The notes under the pieces were generated by a model. That model did not search any database, had not been told where the DNA came from, and saw only the letters and a list, made by a program, of their open reading frames with translations. Below, one piece after another: positions 8,018-15,400 of a stretch of 43,384 nt of DNA (positions are counted from its first letter, which is position 1; each line of letters starts with the position of its first letter). Origin of the DNA: Mesorhizobium alhagi CCNWXJ12-2 (lineage in GTDB: Bacteria; Pseudomonadota; Alphaproteobacteria; Rhizobiales; Rhizobiaceae); assembly GCF_000236565.1 (NCBI RefSeq), contig NZ_AHAM01000057.1, forward strand, positions 1 to 43,384, written 5' to 3'. The position numbers and the translations under genes are program-made.

Positions 8018-8252
8018 CAGATCATCCTCGCCAGAGGTTCGCAACCCCGTGCTCTCGCTTCCGGCCACCGCTCGTCTACTGGCGTTGCCCCCGGAGACGC
8101 GAGCGATTGTCGCCGCCGTGATGCGAGACCTTTCAGTCGACGCGAGGCAGCGGGCCCAAGAAAGTTGGCGGCGCAACAAGGGACCGATGGCGGTCTACTG
8201 GAAGGCCGTTGGCGCGTACGCAGGGCATCTCTATCGGGCGGTGCGACCATGA
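8010..8252 (+). CDS. Hypothetical phage protein (80 aa, GTG start)
   Basis: Starts at GTG 8010 after AAAGGAGAGG and reads MTDRSSSPEVRNPVLSLPAT. The helical C-terminal half (ARQRAQESWRRNKGPMAVYW) is rich in Arg and Trp. No family recognised. Its stop overlaps the next ATG by 3 nt. Similar short proteins near HTH genes in phages are often nucleic-acid-binding, but nothing here proves it. Confidence 0.65.
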   Translation: MTDRSSSPEVRNPVLSLPATARLLALPPETRAIVAAVMRDLSVDARQRAQESWRRNKGPMAVYWKAVGAYAGHLYRAVRP

Positions 8253-8764
8253 CCGGCTCTCTCCCTGATAGGTTGGAAGCGGCCCGGGCCGAAGTTTCCC
8301 GCCTCGAGCGCGAGGCAGCGGCGGCAACATGCGCCGAGATCGGCCATAGTTGGAAATCCATCGGCGGCTGTAATGCGGCCTGTGAGAACATCGACTGCGG
8401 CTGCTCGGTCCCCGTCCACGAATGCGAGGTGTGCGGCGACTGCGATTATGGACAGAACGCCGAGGCGGATGAGGTCAAGCGGACCTGCACTGAACAGATG
8501 ATGCTCGACGAGCCCGACTATGAGAATCGGGCCTGCGACGTTTGCGGCGCAAAGACCGACGACGAGGCTGGGAAGCTCTGCAAGTCGTACCAGCTCCCCA
8601 GCGGAGACTATGCGTGCAACGGCAGCCCCGAGGACGAAAGCTATCCTGACGGGCGGCTCCGGTTCCTATCCGAGGTTGGCATCGCGGGTATCAATGCCTG
8701 GGTCGACGAGATGGTGGCGGCCCACGAAAAGACCGCCACCGACAGCCCAACGGAGACGGAATGA
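8249..8764 (+). CDS. Cysteine-rich phage protein (171 aa)
   Basis: Starts MTGSLPDRLEAARAEVSRLE, a short coiled coil. It then carries at least twelve cysteines in clusters such as CNAACENIDCGC, CEVCGDCDYG and CDVCGAK, suggesting two or more zinc-binding knuckles. The C-terminal helix is acidic. No named family. It is coupled to both neighbours (ATGA at 8249, and 4 nt with the next gene). Confidence 0.65.
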   Translation: MTGSLPDRLEAARAEVSRLEREAAAATCAEIGHSWKSIGGCNAACENIDCGCSVPVHECEVCGDCDYGQNAEADEVKRTCTEQMMLDEPDYENRACDVCGAKTDDEAGKLCKSYQLPSGDYACNGSPEDESYPDGRLRFLSEVGIAGINAWVDEMVAAHEKTATDSPTETE

Positions 8765-9183
8765 TGCAGGACATTCTGATGCGCTACTCGCGCCAGGAGC
8801 GCAGGCAGATCCTCAAAGACGAGCAGAGGGCGCGATCGACCGGCAAATGGGGGCCGTGGGAGGTTGTTCCCGTCACCCCCGATATGATGGGCGGCCGCGG
8901 CTGGACGCGCGAAATCACGCGCGCCCACCGCAACGGGGTATTCTGCGTGCTTGAGAGGCAGCTGCCGTCAGGCGTGGTGCATCTAGCGGTGACAAGCGCG
9001 TCGCAACAGCGTCCCACCTGGTGGGAAATGCAGCGGATCAAGAACGAGCTCGGCTCGGAAACGGCTACGGCCGTCGAGGTCTATCCGCCGCAGTCCGAAG
9101 TGGTCGACGGGGCCGATATGTTTCATATCTGGCTGCTCCCCAAACCACTGTCGTTCTCGCTCTACTGGAAGCCGCGTGACTGA
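8761..9183 (+). CDS. Conserved phage protein (DUF7694-like)
   Basis: 140 residues, starting MMQDILMRYSRQERRQILKD. The block VVHLAVTSASQQRPTWWEMQ followed by RIKNELGS and TAVEVYPPQSEVVDGADMFH is a pattern I associate with the phage family DUF7694, found mainly in phages of alphaproteobacteria; the name is from memory and needs a profile search. The role is unknown. The stop overlaps the GTG of the next gene by 8 nt. Confidence 0.7.
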   Translation: MMQDILMRYSRQERRQILKDEQRARSTGKWGPWEVVPVTPDMMGGRGWTREITRAHRNGVFCVLERQLPSGVVHLAVTSASQQRPTWWEMQRIKNELGSETATAVEVYPPQSEVVDGADMFHIWLLPKPLSFSLYWKPRD

Positions 9184-9505
9184 CCGAATCCGCTGCATCA
9201 ATCCGCGCTGCCGGCGGACCTTCGCCGCCGGCAAGCACTCTGGCGAGATCATTTGCGGGAAGTGCTTCCGGATCCTGCCGGAAGCCACCCGAAAGGAACA
9301 TCGCGGCTACTGGCGCGAAATTCGCAAATGGGACCGTCGCATTACGCGGACCGGCGATGAGATCAAGGTTCGCAGGATGCGGGCGGTCCGCGACACCCTG
9401 TCTGTGCGCCTCAATTTGCATTGGGACACCTACATCAAGGCGCTTTTCCTCGCGCCGGACAAGCCGGAAGGTCTCGACGCGTTCCTCGAGGAACTCGGCA
9501 TGTGA
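9176..9505 (+). CDS. Zinc-ribbon phage protein, last gene of the early operon
   Basis: 109 residues from GTG 9176. C7-x4-C12 and C27-x2-C30 (CINPRC, CGKC) form a zinc ribbon. The rest is a basic helical region (EIRKWDRRITRTGDEIKVRR) and an acidic tail. No family named. It is directly followed by a strong terminator 2 nt after the stop, which closes the operon that began at 2660. Confidence 0.75.
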   Translation: MTDRIRCINPRCRRTFAAGKHSGEIICGKCFRILPEATRKEHRGYWREIRKWDRRITRTGDEIKVRRMRAVRDTLSVRLNLHWDTYIKALFLAPDKPEGLDAFLEELGM

Positions 9506-9506
9506 A

Positions 9507-9534
9507 AAGGCCCGCGTCGCGGCGGGCCTTTTTT
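9507..9534. terminator. Bidirectional rho-independent terminator
   Basis: Perfect 9-bp stem AAGGCCCGC / GCGGGCCTT with loop GTCGCG, followed by a T run on the + strand (ending 9534). On the - strand the hairpin is followed by TTTT. It separates the rightward early operon from the leftward lysis operon. Confidence 0.9.
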
Positions 9535-9566
9535 CCTTTCTATGCCGGGGAGCCGCCCGGCGCGGA

Positions 9567-9830
9567 TTAGTCGATTTTGGTGAAGTCGAGGTAGAACTTG
9601 TCGCCCACCGCGAACTTGCCGATCAGTGCCGGATTGGCGACCGTGAGCGACAGCTCGCCACACGGCGAGTACCGCGCGTAGCTGTTGTCTTCGTCGCTGC
9701 CATCGGACGGGTACGGGCCATCCTTCGCCACGGCGTGAAACTTGAGGGTTTCCTGCGTCGGCGCGCCTTCCGGCGCCGGCGGGTACGGCGTGACTGAACT
9801 AATTCGCATCTTGGCGCGCATCGAGGCCAT
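9567..9830 (-). CDS. Hypothetical phage protein, last gene of the lysis operon
   Basis: 87 residues with a clear ribosome site (AAAGGAG, 9 nt before ATG 9830). The text is beta-type: LKFHAVAKDGPYPSDGSDED, LSLTVANPALIGKFAVGDKF, ending YLDFTKID. It has no membrane segment or signal. It looks like a small single-domain soluble protein; function unknown. It ends 33 bp from the bidirectional terminator. Confidence 0.75.
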   Translation of the reverse strand: MASMRAKMRISSVTPYPPAPEGAPTQETLKFHAVAKDGPYPSDGSDEDNSYARYSPCGELSLTVANPALIGKFAVGDKFYLDFTKID

Positions 9831-9873
9831 CGGGGTTTCTCCTTTGATTGCCCGGTGCCGCCGGGCGCGGTTC

Positions 9874-10113
9874 CTAGAACTTGATCAGTGCGCCCAACGC
9901 CAGCGCGAAGCCGGTATAAGCGAGCCCCACCGAAACCAGACCGGATCGGCGGCCGCCCGTCTGCCCGACGAACTGCGAGGCGCAGGCGAAGAACGCCGAC
10001 CCGGTGGCGAGGTAGCGGGCCGTGTCGCCGCCGAAGGCGATCATTGCCACCAAGCCGATGCAGCCGAACAGGCAAGAGCAGAGCGCCATGACGGCGGCTT
10101 TGTTGGTGTCCAT
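9874..10113 (-). CDS. Small membrane protein of the lysis region (79 aa)
   Basis: Starts MDTNKAAVMALCSCLFGCIG. Two to three hydrophobic segments (about 8-27, 34-50, 60-77) leave almost no soluble part. Size and place in the lysis operon suit a holin or holin partner, but several neighbours have the same features, so the assignment is open. GGAGGAAACC precedes the ATG at 10113. Confidence 0.7.
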   Translation of the reverse strand: MDTNKAAVMALCSCLFGCIGLVAMIAFGGDTARYLATGSAFFACASQFVGQTGGRRSGLVSVGLAYTGFALALGALIKF

Positions 10114-10122
10114 GGTTTCCTC

Positions 10123-10458
10123 CTAATCGGCCGAATCGAGCGGCTTGAAGCGTCTGACGATGACTTCGAACAGGATGTCGGCGATCCACATGGCGATGAC
10201 ACCGATCAGGAACGCCGTCGCGTGCTCCGTCGCCAGCGTGGCACTGTCGGGCGGCAGCGGCCAGCCCACGGCGCGCAGGTAGTGGATTGTCGGCTCAGTG
10301 AGATAGGCGGCGGCCAGCGCCCCGCAGACCGGCGAGGCGAGCATTTCGCGCACCTTGAAGCGCCGGCGTGACAGCGCGCGCAGGATGCCGCCGGCGGTGC
10401 CGGCGGCAAGCACGGAAGGGTTGATGCCCATGCTGACAAGGATTTCGTGGAGCGTCAT
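10123..10458 (-). CDS. Putative holin or membrane protein (111 aa)
   Basis: Starts MTLHEILVSMGINPSVLAAG at ATG 10458 (AAGGATG upstream). It has hydrophobic stretches at about 14-27, 40-56 and 80-100 (ATAFLIGVIAMWIADILFEV) with Arg/Lys-rich loops. The topology suits a three-segment phage holin, and it lies in a cassette with an endolysin and spanin-like genes. The frame extends upstream to 10572, but that part looks like non-coding translation. Confidence 0.65.
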   Translation of the reverse strand: MTLHEILVSMGINPSVLAAGTAGGILRALSRRRFKVREMLASPVCGALAAAYLTEPTIHYLRAVGWPLPPDSATLATEHATAFLIGVIAMWIADILFEVIVRRFKPLDSAD

Positions 10459-10483
10459 CAGAACATCCTTGCAGGTACGTAGA

Positions 10484-10699
10484 TCATTCCCCACACCGAT
10501 AGCCCGTGTAGCGCCCGCGATGCTGCGCCACCTGGACGGCGAATGGCCGATCGTTCGCCACCAGGTAGGCATTGGTGGTGGGGCTCGGTGTTTGCTTCAC
10601 CAGAACGTCGCATGGGTCAGTCAGCCCCTTTGTCGCTTGGCAGGCCGCACCCGCCAAGAAGGGCACACAGAGAATGGTCATCAGCGCTGAAAACCTCAT
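10484..10699 (-). CDS. Rz1-like outer-membrane spanin (o-spanin) candidate
   Basis: 71 residues: a short basic start, a hydrophobic segment (ALMTILCVPFLAGAAC, about 5-20) ending in Ala-Ala-Cys like a lipoprotein signal, then a soluble tail with paired Cys. The lipobox is imperfect (Gly at -3). The first 83 nt (10699-10617) lie in another frame within the 3' end of the upstream gene, the embedded arrangement typical of Rz/Rz1 pairs. Mature o-spanins are lipoproteins that meet the i-spanin in the periplasm. The spanin role rests on architecture, not sequence similarity. Confidence 0.65.
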   Translation of the reverse strand: MRFSALMTILCVPFLAGAACQATKGLTDPCDVLVKQTPSPTTNAYLVANDRPFAVQVAQHRGRYTGYRCGE

Positions 10700-10871
10700 C
10701 GTCCACCTTCTTCCCGTCCTTGAGGATCGTGATGCGATCGTCCTTGAGCTTGTCGCTGACGACAGCCCGGCCATCGGCGCGGCCTTTCAGGTAGGCGCCG
10801 CCCAGCGCGCCGCCGGCGACGAGCATCGCGATCGCGATCAGCCAGGGCAGGGGAATCAGCCGGGCCAGCAC
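10617..10871 (-). CDS. Rz-like inner-membrane spanin (i-spanin) candidate
   Basis: 84 residues from GTG 10871, one base after the previous stop. An N-terminal transmembrane segment (LPWLIAIAMLVAGGALGGAY, about 7-26) is followed by a short charged region (RAVVSDKLKDDRITILKDGK) and a Cys pair near the end (LCALLGGCG). It is short for an i-spanin, which usually has a longer coiled coil. The overlap with the lipoprotein-like gene favours the spanin reading. The frame is also open upstream to 10943, but without a better start. Confidence 0.65.
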   Translation of the reverse strand: MLARLIPLPWLIAIAMLVAGGALGGAYLKGRADGRAVVSDKLKDDRITILKDGKKVDDEVFSADDHSLCALLGGCGLPSDKGAD

Positions 10872-10872
10872 G

Positions 10873-11073
10873 TCAGAAGCTCCGCCAGAGGATGACGAGG
10901 CCCAGCGTGTCGAACGCGAGCGCCAGCACGGCAACAACCGCAACCCGGGGATCCGGCCAACCGGAAGCCAGGGTGGCGAAGGCGATCAGCAGCAGCATCG
11001 GCCACGCGACAGCGAGCGCGATGAAGCCGAATATGCGAGCCCAAAGCCGGGGATCGTTGCCGCCGCCGCCCAT
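10873..11073 (-). CDS. Small membrane protein (66 aa), lysis cassette
   Basis: Starts MGGGGNDPRLWARIFGFIAL at ATG 11073, overlapping the stop of the upstream gene (ATGA). Two hydrophobic segments (about 12-32 and 40-62) with Pro-Asp between them form a hairpin in the membrane. A class II-like holin or a helper membrane protein is possible. No sequence family recognised. Confidence 0.65.
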   Translation of the reverse strand: MGGGGNDPRLWARIFGFIALAVAWPMLLLIAFATLASGWPDPRVAVVAVLALAFDTLGLVILWRSF

Positions 11074-11228
11074 CAGAGCACCAGGCTTGCCAGCCGCACG
11101 GCGAGCTCGACGATGCTGCCGGCGTCCTCGAGGGTGAACGCGCCGACGACAAGGCCGCCGATCGCCACGAAGCCCAGCGCGAGCGCCCAGGCACTCTTGC
11201 GTTTCCACACAGGGGTTGTCTCGTTCAT
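11073..11228 (-). CDS. Small single-span membrane protein (51 aa), lysis cassette
   Basis: Starts MNETTPVWKRKSAWALALGF. One strong hydrophobic segment (about 14-32) follows a basic N terminus, with an amphipathic tail. It overlaps the endolysin's C-terminal frame at its start and the next gene at its stop (ATGA both times), so it is translated in the lysis operon. It could be a pinholin-like protein or an antiholin. Confidence 0.65.
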   Translation of the reverse strand: MNETTPVWKRKSAWALALGFVAIGGLVVGAFTLEDAGSIVELAVRLASLVL

Positions 11229-11677
11229 GCCGGTACGTCCCCCTCGTCCGTCTGCCGGCTTTTCCACCAGCCATAGAGCGCATAGGCGGCGAGGCCGATG
11301 CCCAGCGCCGCGGATCCTGCCATCAGGCCGTTGGCGAGCGTCTGCGACGTCTCCGCCTCGATGCCAGTCAGGTAACTTGCGGTTTCGGCGATCTGGTCGC
11401 GCACGGCCACGACGAGCACCAGCAGGCCGCCGCCCTTGGTGGCGTCCTTCACCTGGTCGACTTCGCTTACCGGAACTTCGCCGGGCTGCTCCTCGGCCGA
11501 CTGACGCCATTCGCCCAGCGCGCGCATGGTTTCGGGGCCGGCGACGCCATCGGCGGTCAGCCCAGCGCCCGACTGGAACATCATCACCGCCTGCTTGGTG
11601 GCGGCGCCGAAATCGCCGTCGACCTTGACGGAGTAGCCGGCACGCACCAGCAGCGTCTGCAGCTCGCGGGCCCCTTT
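11225..11677 (-). CDS. Endolysin C-terminal part: peptidoglycan-binding domain and membrane segment (-1 frame)
   Basis: This frame continues the endolysin from the heptamer A AAG GGG (11677-11671). It encodes a PG_binding_1-type domain (RELQTLLVRAGYSVKVDGDF, KQAVMMFQ, TADGVAGPETMRAL) and then a charged linker. A transmembrane segment near the C terminus (LMAGSAALGIGLAAYALYGW) and a basic-acidic tail complete it. It has no start codon with a ribosome site near the domain boundary, so it needs frameshifting or is disabled. Its stop overlaps the next gene's ATG at 11228. The domain is clear; how it is expressed is not. Confidence 0.75.
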   Translation of the reverse strand, partial: KGARELQTLLVRAGYSVKVDGDFGAATKQAVMMFQSGAGLTADGVAGPETMRALGEWRQSAEEQPGEVPVSEVDQVKDATKGGGLLVLVVAVRDQIAETASYLTGIEAETSQTLANGLMAGSAALGIGLAAYALYGWWKSRQTDEGDVPA

Positions 11678-12315
11678 GCGCCCCTCGAGCCCATCCGGAG
11701 CATGCCCGTGGCGGCCGAGACGGGAGCTTCCCCGCCGGCGTAGCGCGCATAGGCCTGCGCCATCTTCGTGTGGTAGGCGTTCTGGCGGAAGTTCTTGCCG
11801 TTGTAGCCGCGGGCGAAAGCGGTGAAGTCGAGGCGCTGCAGCTCGTCGGCCAGGCCGAACTTCTCGATGTAGCGCGCCATCACCTCGATTTGGCCCAGCG
11901 CGCCCGATTTGGCGTCGTTCACGAGTTCGGAGACGGTGCCATAGCCGAGACGCTTCCAATGCGCGCCCATGACTTGTCCCAGCCCCCAGGAGCAGCTTTC
12001 CAGCGCCGCCTGGGCGTTGATGAGGATGGCACGGGCGAGGAGCTTGTAGCGCGCCGCCTGGCTGCGCGGGTTCTTCACGGCGCCGGCCTTCGGCGAGGAC
12101 AGCCCCTGCGCGCGGGCGGTCTTGCGCTGCTCGGGCGTCAGGCGCTCATCGAAATAGTGCCCCTCGAACCGGATCAGCGGCATGTTCTTGCCGTCGACAA
12201 CGGCGAACACCTGGCCGGCGCTCTCGATCTCGGCAACGGCCAGCAGCGCGGCCGGCGCGACGGCCAGGCGCAGGGCGATTCGGGCGACATGGGTTTTGGT
12301 GCTGCGATCGAACAT
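11584..12315 (-). CDS. Endolysin N-terminal part: N-acetylmuramidase (DUF3380-type), frameshifted
   Basis: ATG 12315 follows CGGAGGC. Residues about 25-190 form an N-acetylmuramidase domain: AEIESAGQVFAV with the probable catalytic Glu (E31), LIRFEGHYF, CSWGLGQVMG, then FTAFARGYNGKNF and AYHTKMAQAYARY. It cleaves the glycan strands of peptidoglycan at lysis. After residue 213 the frame drifts into an unrelated Cys/Arg/Pro-rich tail and stops at 11584, while the expected peptidoglycan-binding domain continues in the -1 frame. Joined at the heptamer the enzyme would be about 363 aa. This gene heads the lysis operon behind leader element A. Confidence 0.85.
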   Translation of the reverse strand: MFDRSTKTHVARIALRLAVAPAALLAVAEIESAGQVFAVVDGKNMPLIRFEGHYFDERLTPEQRKTARAQGLSSPKAGAVKNPRSQAARYKLLARAILINAQAALESCSWGLGQVMGAHWKRLGYGTVSELVNDAKSGALGQIEVMARYIEKFGLADELQRLDFTAFARGYNGKNFRQNAYHTKMAQAYARYAGGEAPVSAATGMLRMGSRGAKGPASCRRCWCVPATPSRSTAISAPPPSRR

Positions 12316-12336
12316 GCTGGGCCTCCGGGGCTTCCA

Positions 12337-12371
12337 GCACGTCATGCGCGGGTGAGAACGCCTTGTTAGCA
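12337..12371 (-). promoter_or_regulatory. Late leader element A (lysis operon)
   Basis: Leftward: extended -10-like TGC TAACAA (12371-12363), 13 nt, then GCGCATGACGTGC (12349-12337). The SD region, inside a CTGG...CCAG stem, leads to ATG 12315. The same 13-mer occurs before three other late genes (28885, 33122, 37208). Transcription start and binding factor are inferred. Confidence 0.7.
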
Positions 12372-12372
12372 G

Positions 12373-12400
12373 AAAAGCCGGGCGAGCAAAAGCCCGCCCG
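12373..12400 (-). terminator. Rho-independent terminator after the giant gene
   Basis: Leftward hairpin CGGGCGGGC - TTTT - GCTCGCCCG (9 bp with one G-T pair) followed by GCTTTT, 5 nt after the giant gene's stop codon. The -10-like box of leader A begins immediately downstream, so the two late units appear to be transcribed separately. Confidence 0.8.
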
Positions 12401-12404
12401 ACTG

Positions 12405-15400
12405 TCACCGATAGACCGGCGCCGGCAGGCGCTCGCGCAGATCCCGGCCGAGCTTCTTGTTCTGGATCAGCACGCCGTCCTCGCGCTTGCGGGCATTGGC
12501 CTCACGCATCTTGAGCGATCGCTGCAGCGTGTCGGGCTTGATCGCCATCGGCCGCGTCATGGGAGCCCGGTTGAACCGCTTGATCGCCTCGAGGGCGTCG
12601 GCGCGGCCGTCCTTGTCACCCATCTTCACCGCAAGGGCGAAATCGTTGATGAGCGACTGGCGCCGGCGCTGCAGGCGTTTCTCGGCCGTCTTGAGCGCGC
12701 TGTTGCGGTCGTAGGTTTCGGCCACCTTCGCCGGCGTGAAGCCCACCGCCTGCGCGATCGCATCCCAAGCGTCGATCGCGGAGGGGTCAAGCACCTGGTC
12801 GCCGCCCAGGCTGACGATGCCCTCGTTCATGTAGCGGTAGGACCGTAGCAGATCGCGGGCGAATTTTGGCGTCAGCGCCTCGGCGGCGCGGTCGGTCTTG
12901 CCCTCGGCAAGCAGGGACAGACCGAAATACATGTCACCCACCATGGCGACGGATGCGCCGAGCTGGCTCATCACCCAATACTGGAACTCGTCCTTGCCCT
13001 GCAGGTCCTGGTAGGGCGAGCGGAACCACAGATCCGGCATGCCTATGCGCCCCGTCAGATCGACGCCGAGATAATGCCCGGGCGCACCGTGCAGCACCAC
13101 ACCGCCCAGCTCGGGGCCGAGAATGTCGATGACGTTCTTTTTGAACGTCACCTCGAAGTCCATCGGATCATCCTCGTCGCCGAACAGCGAGCCAAGCACT
13201 GTCATGGCGAGATTGAAGCCTACAACCCCGGTGGTGCCGGCAAGCAGCGACATCATGCCGACGATGCCGGCGAGCTGATAGCGCGCTTCCTTGCGGGCCT
13301 GCGGCGTCTCGCCTTTGAACGACTGGTGAAGGTCGCGGCCGAGCCGGTAGAGCATGTTGATGTTGTGCGAGCGGAACACCAGCGCCACCTTGGCGAAGTC
13401 CGATTGCAGCAGGCGCGGCCTCGAGGCGTTGGAATAGTCAAAATGGACCTTCCACGTGAGATCGTGCGCCGTGTCGATCGCGGCCGTATCGTTCTGTCCG
13501 GAGGCCTTCGCCATGCGATAGGCGGCCAGCGCCGTCACCTCACGGTTCCAGACTTCGGCCTTGTGGAACAGGTAGGACATGATCGCCATGACCTTGGCGC
13601 GCACCGGCGAGTATTCCACGCCCGTCTCGCCGACGCCGGCGATATCGTGCGCCTGGGTGCGGTCGATCAGGCCGCTTTCGTAGAACGCATCCAGCGCCTT
13701 GCGCTCATCCGGGGCGAGGTTCGCCTTGGTGACGCTGCCGCGGCCGGCGACCGAATCCTTGGAGGCCTTCGCGATCGCGGCCGCCGCCTTGGCGAGCCCG
13801 CCGAAGCGAGCGCCGAGGATCGGAATGCCGAGCATCGGGGTTTGCGTCATGTTCACGGCCGCGGCCGCCGGCGTCGTGCCGAGATACCAGACAAACGCGG
13901 TCGACGTCATAACCTGCGCCACCTTGCCGCCAATCGGGTTCATCACCCACTGGTGGCGCTTGCGGAGCTCGTTGGAGAGCGTCATGCCGCGCGTCACATC
14001 GTCCGATTCCCTCGCCTGGTCGGCCACCTTGTTCGTGAGCTCCTGGAGCTCGAGGCCGTATTTCAGGCGGCCCATCTGGTGGGCGGAGTGGAACATATGC
14101 GACGAGAAGGTGCGCAGCGCGTCCTCATGGAAGCCGGCAGTGCCCTTGCGGTGGATGAAGCGCTTGCGCGTCGACAGGTCAGGCATCGTCTCGAGGTACC
14201 GCTGCCAGATCTGGTCCATCACGGAGGAATCGACGTTGGCGCCGCCGAGGATCTCCTCGATCTCGGCCACCATGCGCGGATCCATGGCGGAGCGGAGGTC
14301 GCCGCCGCTCTCGGTCACGCCGACTTCGACCTTGGCGAGGGGATAGGCGGCGCGCATATCGACCGCCAGGCGGTCGCGATCGGCCGCCCTTTCCTTCCTC
14401 GAGAACGAAATCACAGTGCCGTCGATGTCGCGGACCGTGACAAAGTAGCGGCCGAAGCGCCCCAGCGGGAAATACGGCTCTTCGACGCGGCTGTTCTCGA
14501 AGGCAATGCGCATCTTGGTGAGGCGCGCCTTCATCGACCACTTGGCCCGGGTCTGCTCGACCGAGAAGGCCTCGGAGGCTTCCCTTTCCGCGTCCTTGCG
14601 GGCTTCCTTCGACAGTTTCGCCGACGCGATGCGCTCGAGCTCCTTCTTGTAGCGCTCCTCGGCGCGCCTCGAGGCGATTTCCTGCGCCTTGCGCACGTTG
14701 TCGAGCAGGATCTTGTCCAGCTCGGCCGCCTGCGCCTTGTAGGCGTCACGCACATGCGCATAGAGCGCCTTGCCCGCCGGCGGCAGCGCCAGGTACTGGC
14801 CCCGCAGGACGGCATAGCCCGGCTTCTCGTCGTTCGCGGTGTTGGACGGATCCACGCCGGCCAGCGTCGATTCGTGCATGAGATCGGCGAGGGCAGCCGT
14901 CTTGTCCTTGCCCAGCCGGGCGTATTTCAGCCAGGCCTGCGCGATCTCGTCCATCTCCGAGTGCTTCTTGCCTCGGAAAGCGTCCATGAGGCGCTTGACC
15001 TTGAGATAGTCGGTTACGGCCGTCATGTTCGGCCGCGCAAGCTCGGGGAAGTAGTTGAGCGGTACCGCCCGCAGAGCCCACGGCTGCAAATCGGTCAGCT
15101 TGCCGCGCAACTCGGTGGTGATGCGTTCCGTGGTGAGCGGAGCGCGAGCGGCCGCCGGCGGCAGCGCACCGGCGAGCGAGAAGTCGAAACCTTCGTCGCT
15201 GCTCTCATACTCCTGCTGTCGGGTGAGCGCATTGCGGTCAAGCACCCTGACGCGACTTTCGTCATAGATGACGTAGTTGTAGGTGCCATCGGGGTCTTCC
15301 CGGTCTTTGCGGGAATCGCCGTCTAGGAACTTGTGGCCGGGAATGCCGGCCGCACGGAGGGCTTCTGAAATCTGCCTGTCCGAGAAGCCCGAACCGTCTT

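Noticed and set aside
9874-10113. Calling this gene the holin outright
   Set aside because: At least four genes here have suitable membrane spans; sequence alone cannot decide.
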